From positions 1 to 64,000 of the forward strand of contig DATMRF010000089.1 of NCBI GenBank assembly GCA_035566435.1: a stretch of 64,000 nt of DNA. The letters are read 5' to 3'. Under the pieces are notes generated by a model. It saw only the letters and a list, made by a program, of their open reading frames with translations, searched no databases and had not been told where the DNA came from. This document shows, piece by piece, positions 1 through 8,094 of the stretch. The stretch is from DATMRF01 sp035566435 (GTDB lineage Bacteria > Verrucomicrobiota > Verrucomicrobiia > Limisphaerales > UBA8199). Each line of letters starts with the position of its first letter. Within the stretch, counting starts at the first letter, position 1. Made by a program: the position numbers and the translations under genes.

Positions 1-227
1 GGTCCTGCGCCGGAGCGAAAGGACCAAAGCAAGGGAAACGCGAAGACAAACAACAGGCCGCAGCCGCCCCCAACTGCTGTCGCCCGGTAAGCCTCCTCGT
101 ATCTGTCGGGAAAATAGTAGGCGGCTCGAAAGACCCAGAAACAGGACAAGAAGATCACCTCGGCCAGCATGAGGCCGCCGAGAACCCACAGCAGCCTGTT
201 TGCTGTTTTGCGCAGTGAAGGTTTCAT
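1..227 (-). CDS. small membrane protein, partial (runs off left edge)
   Basis: An open frame starts at the ATG complementary to 225-227 and is still open at base 1, giving 75 visible residues. The N-terminus MKPSLRKTANRLLWVLGG is followed by a hydrophobic segment (about residues 10-35), a charged loop around PDRYEEAYR, and a second hydrophobic segment at about residues 53-72, so it is probably an inner-membrane protein with at least two helices. Its ATG overlaps the TGA of the preceding gene by 4 nt (ATGA), which suggests translational coupling and a shared cassette. I do not recognise a family. No attC-like site is seen before the window edge. Confidence 0.6.
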   Translation of the reverse strand, partial: MKPSLRKTANRLLWVLGGLMLAEVIFLSCFWVFRAAYYFPDRYEEAYRATAVGGGCGLLFVFAFPLLWSFRSGAG

Positions 228-622
228 TTTCGCAGTGGACATCCAATCGCCGCCGAACGCTCGTGCTGAGGCGCGGCCGGCCAAGCGCGGCCGGCATGAA
301 ACTGAAGGGCCATCCGGCCGTCGCCTCCGGCACGCTGGTTCGGCGCTTTGGTCATAGCCTTCGCTGCGGCGGCTGGAGAGCTGCTGAGGTACTTCTGCCC
401 ATGGCGGTATACAATATACGCTGAGGCCAATGCCACGATAAAGAGGAGTGCAGCAGCAATCCGATACCCTCGCTGCGGAGCGAAGACACCGCCTGCCGAC
501 AGGCCCGCAGCTAACAGAAAGCAACCAAGCCGCGCCACGGGTAAATCAACGGCGTATCCCAAGGCGGTGAGCAGCACCGCCAACCAAAATGGCAACCAGA
601 GAAGCTTACGACTTATGTTCAT
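224..622 (-). CDS. small membrane protein in an integron-like cassette
   Basis: 132 residues starting MNISRKLLWLPFWLAVLL. Three hydrophobic stretches (about residues 8-25, 30-45 and 52-70) are followed by a polar, Ala-rich tail. The start is ATG at 620-622, only a few bases after the putative core site of the attC-like element at 625-711; such short leaders without a ribosome site are common for integron cassette genes. The frame is open further upstream, but that part would run through the attC-like site, so the internal ATG is preferred. It overlaps the next gene by 4 nt. Family unknown. Confidence 0.6.
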   Translation of the reverse strand: MNISRKLLWLPFWLAVLLTALGYAVDLPVARLGCFLLAAGLSAGGVFAPQRGYRIAAALLFIVALASAYIVYRHGQKYLSSSPAAAAKAMTKAPNQRAGGDGRMALQFHAGRAWPAAPQHERSAAIGCPLRK

Positions 623-624
623 AC

Positions 625-711
625 ACCGAACATCGGTGCTCAGGCGCGCCGGGCCAGTGACTCGGGACAGACAGAAAGGCCCAGCCCGGCGTCGCGTGGA
701 GCGAGTTGGGC
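625..711 (-). other. attC-like recombination site B
   Basis: Read on the minus strand it begins with GCCCAAC (R'' box, RYYYAAC), ends with GTTCGGT (R' box, one departure from GTTRRRY), and the 73 bases between form an imperfect palindrome whose inner arm is CGCCGGGC. GCCCAAC is the exact complement of the R' box of the next site upstream (1189-1195). That is the hallmark of the two ends of one integron cassette. It lies directly after the GNAT gene stop. Confidence 0.6.
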
Positions 712-717
712 GTACGG

Positions 718-1140
718 TCAATTAGCCGGTAGTATCTCAAGTGACAAAGCATAGTCCGCATACCCGAGCGACCGCCAGAAACTGACGGCTCGCTTGTTGG
801 AAACCAAGACCTCAAGCGTCAGCCTCTTCGTCTTCGGCCAAACCTGAGACCGAAGAATCTCAACCGCACGACGGCCAATCCCCTGACTGCGGCGGCCACG
901 AACAACGAAGAGCTGTCGGAGGTAAATCTCCTCCGCTTGCTCTCGAAACAGAGCATAGGCCACCATCTCCCCGCCATCCTCGTAAACTATCGCGCGATAC
1001 TCACCCGAAATCCAGCCCCGCAGCCGGTGCTCAAGCTCCGGGACCGTCATCGGGTTGCGATGCCCCTCATCCCGAATCAACTGGTGGTTCAACTCGGCAA
1101 GTCGCGGACAGTCATCCAGGGTTGCGGTTCGAAATGTCAT
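718..1140 (-). CDS. GNAT family N-acetyltransferase
   Basis: 140 residues, a complete single GNAT domain. The acetyl-CoA loop of motif A reads RGRRSQGIGRRAVE (about residues 81-94), preceded by the beta-strand EEIYLRQLFVV. The C-terminal part SNKRAVSFWRSLGY is the usual motif B. GNAT enzymes move an acetyl group from acetyl-CoA to an amine; the substrate cannot be told from sequence, and antibiotic, amino-acid and protein targets are all possible. The gene sits alone between two attC-like sites that share a complementary 7-mer, so it is best read as a 564-bp mobile cassette. GNATs are among the most common cassette cargoes. Confidence 0.88.
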   Translation of the reverse strand: MTFRTATLDDCPRLAELNHQLIRDEGHRNPMTVPELEHRLRGWISGEYRAIVYEDGGEMVAYALFREQAEEIYLRQLFVVRGRRSQGIGRRAVEILRSQVWPKTKRLTLEVLVSNKRAVSFWRSLGYADYALSLEILPAN

Positions 1141-1188
1141 AGGACGGAGCGCACCCCACGCGGAACGCAGCTACGCCGGGCCAGTGGC

Positions 1189-1242
1189 GCCCAACAAGAC
1201 TGAGCGCAATCTACCGGCGGTAGCTGCCGCATCGGGTTAAGC
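1189..1242 (-). other. attC-like recombination site A
   Basis: On the minus strand it begins GCTTAAC (RYYYAAC) and ends GTTGGGC (GTTRRRY); both boxes match consensus. The 40 bases between fold into an imperfect hairpin with terminal stem CTACCG/CGGTAG and bulged bases, as in attC sites. Length is 54 bp. It lies between the stop of a 69-residue ORF and the start of the GNAT gene, in the orientation expected for minus-strand cassettes. Confidence 0.65.
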
Positions 1243-1252
1243 GTGGGCACGC

Positions 1253-1462
1253 TCACTTTGTCGTTTCATTGGGCGGCGCGTTCGTGCTGGGTATCGTCAT
1301 CGAGACGCTCGCGACATGGTTCACTGTCTGGATGCGAGATGCCCGTGCCTTGGGTTTAGGCAGGGGCGGGAGAACGAGCGCCGCCAAAAGCAGCGAGACG
1401 AGCGCGAGCAGCGCCAGGATCCCCCGCTGCGGTTTCTTAAAGGAGTCACCATAACTTTTCAC
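1253..1462 (-). CDS. short ORF with one hydrophobic segment, cassette remnant
   Basis: 69 residues from a GTG at 1460-1462. Residues about 14-36 are strongly hydrophobic (GILALLALVSLLLAALVLPP), followed by a polar tail, so it could be a small exported or membrane-anchored peptide. Its stop lies 10 nt before attC-like site A, as expected for a cassette gene. The first codons lie inside the terminal inverted repeat of the neighbouring transposase element, so the original start was probably lost or replaced when that element arrived. Product unknown and coding status uncertain. Confidence 0.4.
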   Translation of the reverse strand: MKSYGDSFKKPQRGILALLALVSLLLAALVLPPLPKPKARASRIQTVNHVASVSMTIPSTNAPPNETTK

Positions 1463-2479
1463 TTATTGGTCCTTTCACGCGTTGGCGACTTTCCCTTTGT
1501 CTTACCCGCCAAGTATAGCTTGTTGTTCAAGCTCTTCCAACTCCCCATGTGCAGCCGTTCGGCGATCTCCCGAATGGTTAGCGTCGTCTGCCGCCTCAAT
1601 CGCGCTGCCATGGCCAACTTCTCCGGGTCCGTTTTCAGGCGCGATCTCAGATCCGCCTCGCTCCATTTCAGCCGCTTCAATTCCGCGGCGATAATCCGCT
1701 CGCCTCTAGCCGCGGCGCTCTCGTGGCGCAACCGGCCCGAATGGTGCTCCCCCAACTTCCCCTCCATCCGCTCCAACAGCTTCGCTTTGAACTCCTCGCT
1801 GCCCAAACACCACCCGCGCTTGAGCGGCTTCCATTCCCGATCGTCGGTTTCCTCGGCCCGGCGCTGTTCCATCCGCCGCTCGAATTGTTGCCGGCCCGCT
1901 GCCGTATCCTTTTGAATCCCGTGCTCGCCCAAAAGCCTGTCCACGCGCAGCCAAGCCGGCCGGTGTTCCGGCCCCGCCAAATACCACAGCAGGCTGCTCC
2001 ACGGGTATTCCAGCAGCCGTTGCTTGGACCCAAGTAGCTTGGCCCGGACCGGGTTCAAATGAAGATAGTCACAAGCGGTCCGCAGATACCCGGTCCCGGT
2101 GCCCTCGACGATCACCGCCTTGTAGCGTCCGCTGAACACGTGACCAAAGAGCTTCTGGCGATGATTCAGGCGAATGGTGTAAGTGCTCAATAGCCAGCGC
2201 ATGCCCGCCACCAGGTTCGCATTGGGCGTTTCGACCACCAGGTGAAAATGATTGCGCATCAGGCAATAAGCATGGACCTGGAATCCGGTCTTCAGACAGG
2301 CTTCGGCCAGCGTTTTCAAAAAGTCCTGCCGGTCCACGTCATCAACGTAAATGTCTTTCTGGCGGTCTCCCCGGCTCATCACGTGATAAATGGCTCCGGG
2401 ATACTCGACTCTAAGTTGTCGCGGCACGAGCAGCAGCTTGCTCCTCGGTCCGATGGCCGTCAATGTGAAAAGTTATGGT
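1448..2479 (-). mobile_element. RAYT-type element with 15-bp inverted repeats
   Basis: A single transposase gene is bounded by perfect 15-bp inverted repeats: GTGAAAAGTTATGGT at 2465-2479 and its complement at 1448-1462. The left repeat overlaps the transposase stop and the right one lies 38 bp before its start. I see no target duplication. It sits at the right end of the first cassette run and may have truncated it. Confidence 0.55.
1459..2427 (-). CDS. REP-associated tyrosine transposase (RAYT, Y1/HUH)
   Basis: 322 residues from a GTG (VPRQLRVEYPGAIYHVMSRG); an in-frame codon 12 residues upstream gives an unlikely extension. The HUH metal-binding pair is H60 and H62 in RNHFHLVVE, and the catalytic tyrosine is probably Y121 in YLHLNPVRAK, both typical of the IS200/IS605-like RAYT family that acts on REP palindromes as single strands. 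Residues about 255-310 (PEKLAMAARLRRQTTLTIRE) form the DnaA-like helix-turn-helix found at the C-terminus of many RAYTs. The protein is full length with no visible damage, so it may be active. It could be the enzyme behind some of the palindromic families in this window, but no family here carries its 15-bp ends. Confidence 0.9.
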   Translation of the reverse strand: MPRQLRVEYPGAIYHVMSRGDRQKDIYVDDVDRQDFLKTLAEACLKTGFQVHAYCLMRNHFHLVVETPNANLVAGMRWLLSTYTIRLNHRQKLFGHVFSGRYKAVIVEGTGTGYLRTACDYLHLNPVRAKLLGSKQRLLEYPWSSLLWYLAGPEHRPAWLRVDRLLGEHGIQKDTAAGRQQFERRMEQRRAEETDDREWKPLKRGWCLGSEEFKAKLLERMEGKLGEHHSGRLRHESAAARGERIIAAELKRLKWSEADLRSRLKTDPEKLAMAARLRRQTTLTIREIAERLHMGSWKSLNNKLYLAGKTKGKSPTRERTNK

Positions 2480-2637
2480 TTGACCCCTGCTATAGCGCGG
2501 ACCTTTCTGGACCGGGGTTGTGTCAATAGTTATGACCGACCCGAATGGCCCTGGGGCGGCGCTCGTGCCTCGCTTGCCCCGGGCTATTGTCTTTCGTCAC
2601 AGAAAAGATGCGCCGATTAAGGGAAGTCGAAAGCCAC

Positions 2638-4815
2638 TTACGGCGAGCGTACCCGGTAAAAGCGGCTGGGGTAATTGGTCCACTTTGGGTCGGTGAAATC
2701 GAGTGAGTCGGTGGCAAGGGTATTCGTTTGGAGCGGGGTCCAGGTGGGATTGGCCAAGCCAGTGGCGGCTTCGACGACCACCGTCATGCCGGGGGCCCAG
2801 TTGATACTGAAGCCGAAGTTATCAGCGCCGGGGCCAAAGGGGTGAGCGCGGGTTTGCAGTTGCGGCGTCCAGATAGCGGTGGGCCGGCCGCCGAAGGTGG
2901 CGCCCCAGAATTCGGTGCCGGGCAGGTAATAGACGGTCACATTGGGGTCGCCGGTGAAGACATAAACCGCCCAGGGAGGGGCGTCGATACCCGGGGCGTT
3001 GCCCTGGAAATAAACGCCCTGGAGGTTGGTGCAGCCAGTGAAGGCGTAATTTTCGATAGTGGTCACGCTTGGGGGCACCGTTAGCTTAACCAGGCTGGTG
3101 CAGCCGAAGAAGGCCTCGAAGCCGATACCGGTGAGGCCGTTGCCCAGGACCACATTGGTTAGGCCGGTGCAACCGCTGAAGAGCCAGGAGGGGAGGGCGG
3201 AAACGCTGCCCGGGATGGTGACAGTGGCCAGGTTGGTGGAGCCTTGAAACGCGGAGGAGTCGATACTGGTCACGCTGGAAGGAATCGTGAGGGTGACCAG
3301 GCCTGAGCCCGCAAACGCGGAGCCGGCAATGGTGGTCACGCTGGGAGGCAGCGTGAGGGAGGGCAGGCTCGAGCAGCCCGAGAAGGCGGACGAGCCGATA
3401 TTGGTGACGCTGGCCGAGAGTGTGACATTGTTCAGGCCGGTGCAACCGGAGAACTCGGAGTCCATGACGAAAGCATTATTGACCGTGACGTTAGCCAGAC
3501 TGGGGCAGCCGCCGAAGACGCCCACGCCTAGCGTGGTGAGGGTGTTGGGGACGGTCAGGTTGGTTAGGCCGGTACCGGCAAAGGCATAAAAGGCGATGCT
3601 GGTGAGCGAGCCGGGGAAGGCCACGGCGGTCAGGGCCGGGCAGGCTTGGAAGGCGCTTTCGCCCACGGAGGTGACGCCGGGCGAGATGGCGTAGGCGCCG
3701 GCCTTGCCGCCGGGATACTCCAGCAGGGCGGTTTGGGTTTTATCGAACAGGACCCCCTCGAGACTGTTGTAAGCGGGGTTGGCGGGGTCGACATTAATCG
3801 CTTGCAGGCTGGTGCAGCCCATGAACGCGGCGGTGCCGAGGCTGGTGACCGAGGCGGGGATGCTGATGTTGGTCAGCCCGGCACAGCCAATGAAGGCACC
3901 GTATGCAATAGCAGTGACGCTGCTGGGGATGTTAAAGCCGGTCAGGTGCGCGCACCAGCGGAACGCGTAAAGGCCCAAACTCGTGACGTCGTCGGGGATG
4001 ACGAGGTTGGTCAGGCTGCTGCAGCCGTCGAAGGTGGAGGATTGGATGGCGGTGATGCCGGTGGGGATGTTAATGCTGCGCAGGCCGGAGCAGGCGACGA
4101 AGGCGCCGCTGCCGAGGTACGTGAGGCCAGCCGGCAGGGTGATACTGGTCAGGCCAGTGCAGCTATTGAACGCGCCGTCCCCGAGGTAGGTGAGGCTGGC
4201 GGGCAGGGCGACGTTGCCCAGGCCGGGGCAGGCACCAAAGGCGAAGCTGCCGATATTGGTGACGCCGCTGGGGATGGTGACATGGGGCAGGCTGGCGCAC
4301 CAGCCAAAGGCATTGTTGCCGATATTGGCCAGTGTGCCGGGCAGCACGACATTGGTCAGGCTGCCGCACCAGGCGAAGGCCCAATCGCTGATGGCCTGGA
4401 TGCTGTTGGGGATGGTGACGCTGGGCAGGCTTGAGCACGTGGCGAAGGCGTAGGTGCCGATGCCGGTGAGGCTGCCGGGCAGGGCGACATTGGTCAGGCT
4501 GGCGCAAAGGTTAAAGGCGCGCACGCCGATGTTGGTGACGCCGTTGGGAATGGTGATGCCGGTGAGGCTGGCGACTGACGCGAAGGCGCTGTCGCCGAGC
4601 GCGGTGACGGGCAGCCCGGCGATGGTTGCGGGGAGGGTGACGTTGCCGCCGGGGCCGGTATAGCCGGTGATGGTTATGGCGCCGTTGTTATTGGCGTAAG
4701 TGAAGTCCTGGGCCTGGACGTGGCTAACCGGCCCCAGGCAAAGGACTAGAACTACTGCCGGGGCGGCACCGCGCCGGTTAACTCGGCCGCGGAGGAAACG
4801 AGCGAACGCTTTCAT
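2638..4815 (-). CDS. secreted BspA-type leucine-rich repeat protein
   Basis: 725 residues. The ATG at 4815 is preferred over an in-frame GTG three codons upstream because AGAGG lies at the right distance. A signal peptide covers about residues 1-36 (cleavage near VQAQ). Residues about 60-620 are more than 20 LRR_5 repeats of 23 residues with the pattern GxxAFxxCxxLTxxxIPxxVTxI; these fold as a right-handed solenoid used for adhesion or ligand binding. The last 60 residues, ending FYRVRSP, resemble the C-termini of two other exported proteins in this window. The DNA is correspondingly repetitive. The ligand is unknown. Confidence 0.85.
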   Translation of the reverse strand: MKAFARFLRGRVNRRGAAPAVVLVLCLGPVSHVQAQDFTYANNNGAITITGYTGPGGNVTLPATIAGLPVTALGDSAFASVASLTGITIPNGVTNIGVRAFNLCASLTNVALPGSLTGIGTYAFATCSSLPSVTIPNSIQAISDWAFAWCGSLTNVVLPGTLANIGNNAFGWCASLPHVTIPSGVTNIGSFAFGACPGLGNVALPASLTYLGDGAFNSCTGLTSITLPAGLTYLGSGAFVACSGLRSINIPTGITAIQSSTFDGCSSLTNLVIPDDVTSLGLYAFRWCAHLTGFNIPSSVTAIAYGAFIGCAGLTNISIPASVTSLGTAAFMGCTSLQAINVDPANPAYNSLEGVLFDKTQTALLEYPGGKAGAYAISPGVTSVGESAFQACPALTAVAFPGSLTSIAFYAFAGTGLTNLTVPNTLTTLGVGVFGGCPSLANVTVNNAFVMDSEFSGCTGLNNVTLSASVTNIGSSAFSGCSSLPSLTLPPSVTTIAGSAFAGSGLVTLTIPSSVTSIDSSAFQGSTNLATVTIPGSVSALPSWLFSGCTGLTNVVLGNGLTGIGFEAFFGCTSLVKLTVPPSVTTIENYAFTGCTNLQGVYFQGNAPGIDAPPWAVYVFTGDPNVTVYYLPGTEFWGATFGGRPTAIWTPQLQTRAHPFGPGADNFGFSINWAPGMTVVVEAATGLANPTWTPLQTNTLATDSLDFTDPKWTNYPSRFYRVRSP

Positions 4816-5001
4816 AACGCGCACCTCTTGGTATGAGTTGGCTTATTTCTGGGAATAAGCCTGTTCCATGGCAGATAATAATCGCGGGCAGCGGGAAAAG
4901 TCAAGCGCGCTGAGGGCGCTTCTCCTCAGGCACAACGCGTTGAGATTAGCTAGACTTGCAAGGCCATGCATCGCGTCTTATGATTCATTTTCAAACACGA
5001 T

Positions 5002-8000
5002 ATGGCAACCAGGAAGGCGGAGCCGCACCAGGACAGGCACAAGAGCCCGGCCCGTGTGGGCGGCAAGGCCAGCAAAGCCGCAAGGGGCACGAGCGCGCCC
5101 GAAGGGAAGCGCGAGCCCGTTTTGTCTCTTCCCGGGCCGGCGGGGTTGGGCAGCCGGGCCTTTCCGATTGTTGGACTTGGGGCTTCAGCGGGCGGCCTGG
5201 AAGCGCTGGAGGAGTTTTTCAAGCACATGCCGCCGGACAGCGGGATGGCGTTTGTGGTGGTTACGCACCAGCATCCCGGGCACACGAGCCTGCTGCCCGA
5301 GCTGCTGCGGAAGCACACGCGGATGCCGGTCGCGGAAGCCAGCGACGGCCAGCGGATCGAGCCCAATCACGTGTATCTGTCCCGCGCCGAGTGCGAACTG
5401 GCCATGCTGGGCGGGAGGTTTCAGATAATGAAACTCCCACAGCACGACGGCGTGCATCTGCCCATTGACCGTTTTTTCCGCGCGCTAGCCGAGGACCAAC
5501 GGGAACGGGCCGTGGCGATCGTGTTGTCCGGCACGGGCACGGACGGCACGCTAGGGCTGAAAGCGATCAAAGGCGCCGGGGGCATGACCATCGCGCAGGA
5601 GGCTGAGTCGGCCCGGTATGCCGGCATGCCCGGCAACGCGGTGGCCACCGGACTGGTGGACCATGTACTGCGCCCCGAACAGATACCGCGGCGGCTGGCA
5701 GCCTATGCCAAAGGGTCTTACGTGGCGGAGTCCGGGACCGCTCCCGGCAACGAAGCCGCGCTGGCCGAACCGCTGCACAAAATCCTGCTGCTGCTGCGGA
5801 GCCGCACGAAGCATGACCTCTCGCTTTACAAGGCCTCGACCCTGCGCCGGCGGATCGAGCGGCGAACGCGCGTGCATGACCTGAAAAGCCCGCAGGAATA
5901 TCTGCGTTACCTGCAGGAAAACCCGCACGAATCGGACTTGCTGTTCAAGGAGCTGCTCATCGGCGTGACGAGCTTTTTCCGGGACCCGGAGGCATTCGAG
6001 GCCCTCGCCAAACGGGGCCTGCCCGACTTGCTCCGGTCCAAGCCCGAAGAGGCGGCGGTGCGGGTCTGGGTGCCGGGATGCGCGACGGGGGAAGAGGCCT
6101 ATTCGCTGGCGATCCTGGTGCAGGAAGGCCTGGAACGGCTGAAAAAGCGTTTGACCGTGCAAATCTTCGGGACGGACCTGGACAGCGAAGCGATCAACCT
6201 GGCGCGGCTTGGGCGGTATCCGGGCGGGATCGCCGGGGATGTGCCGCGCGAGCGGCTGGCGCGATATTTTGTGCGGGAAGAGGGCGGATACCGCATCCGG
6301 AACGAGATTCGCGAGCTGGTGGTTTTCGCGCCGCACAACGTGCTGCAGGACCCGCCCTTCACGAAGCTGGACCTAATCGGCTGCCGCAACCTGCTGATTT
6401 ATCTGCAGCCGGAAGCGCAGCAGCGGCTGCTCTCGCTGTTCCATTATGCGCTGAAGCCGCAGGCGCTGCTGTTCCTGGGCTCGTCGGAAGGCATCAACGA
6501 GTTCGGCCGCTTGTTCAGAGCCGTGGACGGGAAACGGAAGATCTTCGCCCGCACAGCTACGGCTACGGCGGCGGCGGCGCAGCGGCCAGCAGGGCTGCCG
6601 GCGCGGTCGTTCGCACCAGCGACGAGCGCCGCCGAGGAAACGCCGGGTCGCGAACGGATTCCGGCACCACCCACAGGGCCGCTGTTTGAACAGGTGTTGC
6701 TGGACCAGTTTGCCCCGGCCAGTGTCGTGGTGAACGAGCGGGGCGACATCAGCTATATTCACGGGCACACGGGCGATTACCTGGAGCCGGCGAGCGGCCA
6801 GCCACGGCTGAACATTTTGGAAATGGCCCGCGAGGGCTTGCGCTTCGAGTTGGCAACGGCGCTGCGGCGGGCGACGGCGAAGCGGGGGAAAGCCGTCGAA
6901 GAAAGTGTGCGAATAAAGACCGACGCGGGGTTCAAGCCGGTGACGGTCGGCGTGACGCGCATCAGCCGGCCGGAATCGCTGCGCGGCCAGTTGCTGGTGA
7001 CGTTCAGGCCCGCGCCCGGAGCCGCTGCGCAGAGGCCAACCAAGGCGCTGCGGGAATCGGCGAAGAGGCCGGCGGGCCGGGAGGACGAACTGGAGCGCGA
7101 GCTGGTCTTTACGAGGGAGTCGCTGCAAGGCACGGTGGAGGAGTTGCAGACATCGAACGAAGAACTCAAGTCCGCGAACGAGGAGCTACAGTCCACGAAC
7201 GAAGAGTTTCAGAGCGCCAACGAGGAACTGGAGACATCCCGGGAGGAGATGCAGTCGCTCAACGAAGAGCTGCAGACGGTCAACGCCCAGCTTCGGAGCA
7301 AAGTGGAGGCGCTGTCGGAGGCGAGCGACGACATGCAGAATCTGCTCAACGCGACGGCGATCGCGACCATCTTCCTGGACGGGGAGCTCAAGATCAGATG
7401 GTTCACCGAGCAGGCCAGGACGATCATGAACCTGATCCCCTCGGATGTGGGCCGGCCGATAGGGGACCTGGTGTCGAAGCTCAATTACGACGAATTGGAG
7501 GCCGACGCGGCCGAGGTATTGCGAACCCTGCATCGCCGGGAGCGGGAGGCGCAGACCGGAGGGGGCGACTGGCGCCTGGTGCGGATTTTGCCGTACCGGA
7601 CGGCGAACAACGCGATCGATGGGCTGGTGGTGATGTTCATCGACATCAACCGGACCAAACGGGCGGAGCAGGCGGCGCAACAGGCCCGGGAGTTCGCGGA
7701 AAGCATCGTGGCGACGGTGCGCGAACCGATGCTGGTCCTGGACCCGGATTTGCGGGTGGTGTCGGCCAGCCGTTCCTTCTGCCGGTTCTTCCGGCTGAGT
7801 CACGCCGAGGTGGAGCAACGGCACCTTTACGAACTGGGCAACCGCCAATGGGACATTCCCAGGCTGCGCCGATTAATCGAAAACATCCTGCCGAAGAAGG
7901 AGGCGTTGGAAGATTTCGAAGTCGAACAGCGTTTCACCGGCCTCGGGCGGCGGGTCATGCTCCTGAACGCCCGCCGCCTGGAGCAGGGACCCGGTGGGGC

Positions 8001-8094
8001 CGGCTTGATTTTGCTGGCGATGCAGGATATGACCGGCCCGCGGCTGCCGACGCGAGAAAAGGCCGTCCCGGCGGAAAGCAAAGGGCACTCGTGA
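5002..8094 (+). CDS. CheB-CheR fusion with coiled coil and PAS domains
   Basis: 1030 residues. Residues about 53-230 are a CheB methylesterase domain (S62 in GLGASAGG, histidines near HQHPGH, the GTGTDG aspartate loop) without its usual receiver domain. Residues about 255-310 are the CheR N-terminal helices and 325-515 the SAM-dependent methyltransferase (PGCATGEEAYSLAI). A PAS-like segment follows (about 555-660), then a long coiled coil rich in NEEL repeats (about 690-775) and two more PAS domains (about 780-890 and 895-1015). There is no kinase domain. Such fusions sense signals and modify glutamates on a receptor, but no chemoreceptor or flagellar gene is nearby, so the target is unclear. 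Its TGA overlaps the GTG of the next gene, so kinase and regulator are its likely partners. Confidence 0.92.
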   Translation: MATRKAEPHQDRHKSPARVGGKASKAARGTSAPEGKREPVLSLPGPAGLGSRAFPIVGLGASAGGLEALEEFFKHMPPDSGMAFVVVTHQHPGHTSLLPELLRKHTRMPVAEASDGQRIEPNHVYLSRAECELAMLGGRFQIMKLPQHDGVHLPIDRFFRALAEDQRERAVAIVLSGTGTDGTLGLKAIKGAGGMTIAQEAESARYAGMPGNAVATGLVDHVLRPEQIPRRLAAYAKGSYVAESGTAPGNEAALAEPLHKILLLLRSRTKHDLSLYKASTLRRRIERRTRVHDLKSPQEYLRYLQENPHESDLLFKELLIGVTSFFRDPEAFEALAKRGLPDLLRSKPEEAAVRVWVPGCATGEEAYSLAILVQEGLERLKKRLTVQIFGTDLDSEAINLARLGRYPGGIAGDVPRERLARYFVREEGGYRIRNEIRELVVFAPHNVLQDPPFTKLDLIGCRNLLIYLQPEAQQRLLSLFHYALKPQALLFLGSSEGINEFGRLFRAVDGKRKIFARTATATAAAAQRPAGLPARSFAPATSAAEETPGRERIPAPPTGPLFEQVLLDQFAPASVVVNERGDISYIHGHTGDYLEPASGQPRLNILEMAREGLRFELATALRRATAKRGKAVEESVRIKTDAGFKPVTVGVTRISRPESLRGQLLVTFRPAPGAAAQRPTKALRESAKRPAGREDELERELVFTRESLQGTVEELQTSNEELKSANEELQSTNEEFQSANEELETSREEMQSLNEELQTVNAQLRSKVEALSEASDDMQNLLNATAIATIFLDGELKIRWFTEQARTIMNLIPSDVGRPIGDLVSKLNYDELEADAAEVLRTLHRREREAQTGGGDWRLVRILPYRTANNAIDGLVVMFIDINRTKRAEQAAQQAREFAESIVATVREPMLVLDPDLRVVSASRSFCRFFRLSHAEVEQRHLYELGNRQWDIPRLRRLIENILPKKEALEDFEVEQRFTGLGRRVMLLNARRLEQGPGGAGLILLAMQDMTGPRLPTREKAVPAESKGHS

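Noticed and set aside
3646..4434. Plus-strand open frame opposite the LRR gene
   Set aside because: Shadow of the LRR repeats, with repetitive non-homologous sequence.
2638..4815. Regular short DNA repeats that could look like a CRISPR array
   Set aside because: The repeats are codon-based, diverged and in frame with 23-residue LRR units; there are no unique spacers of constant length.
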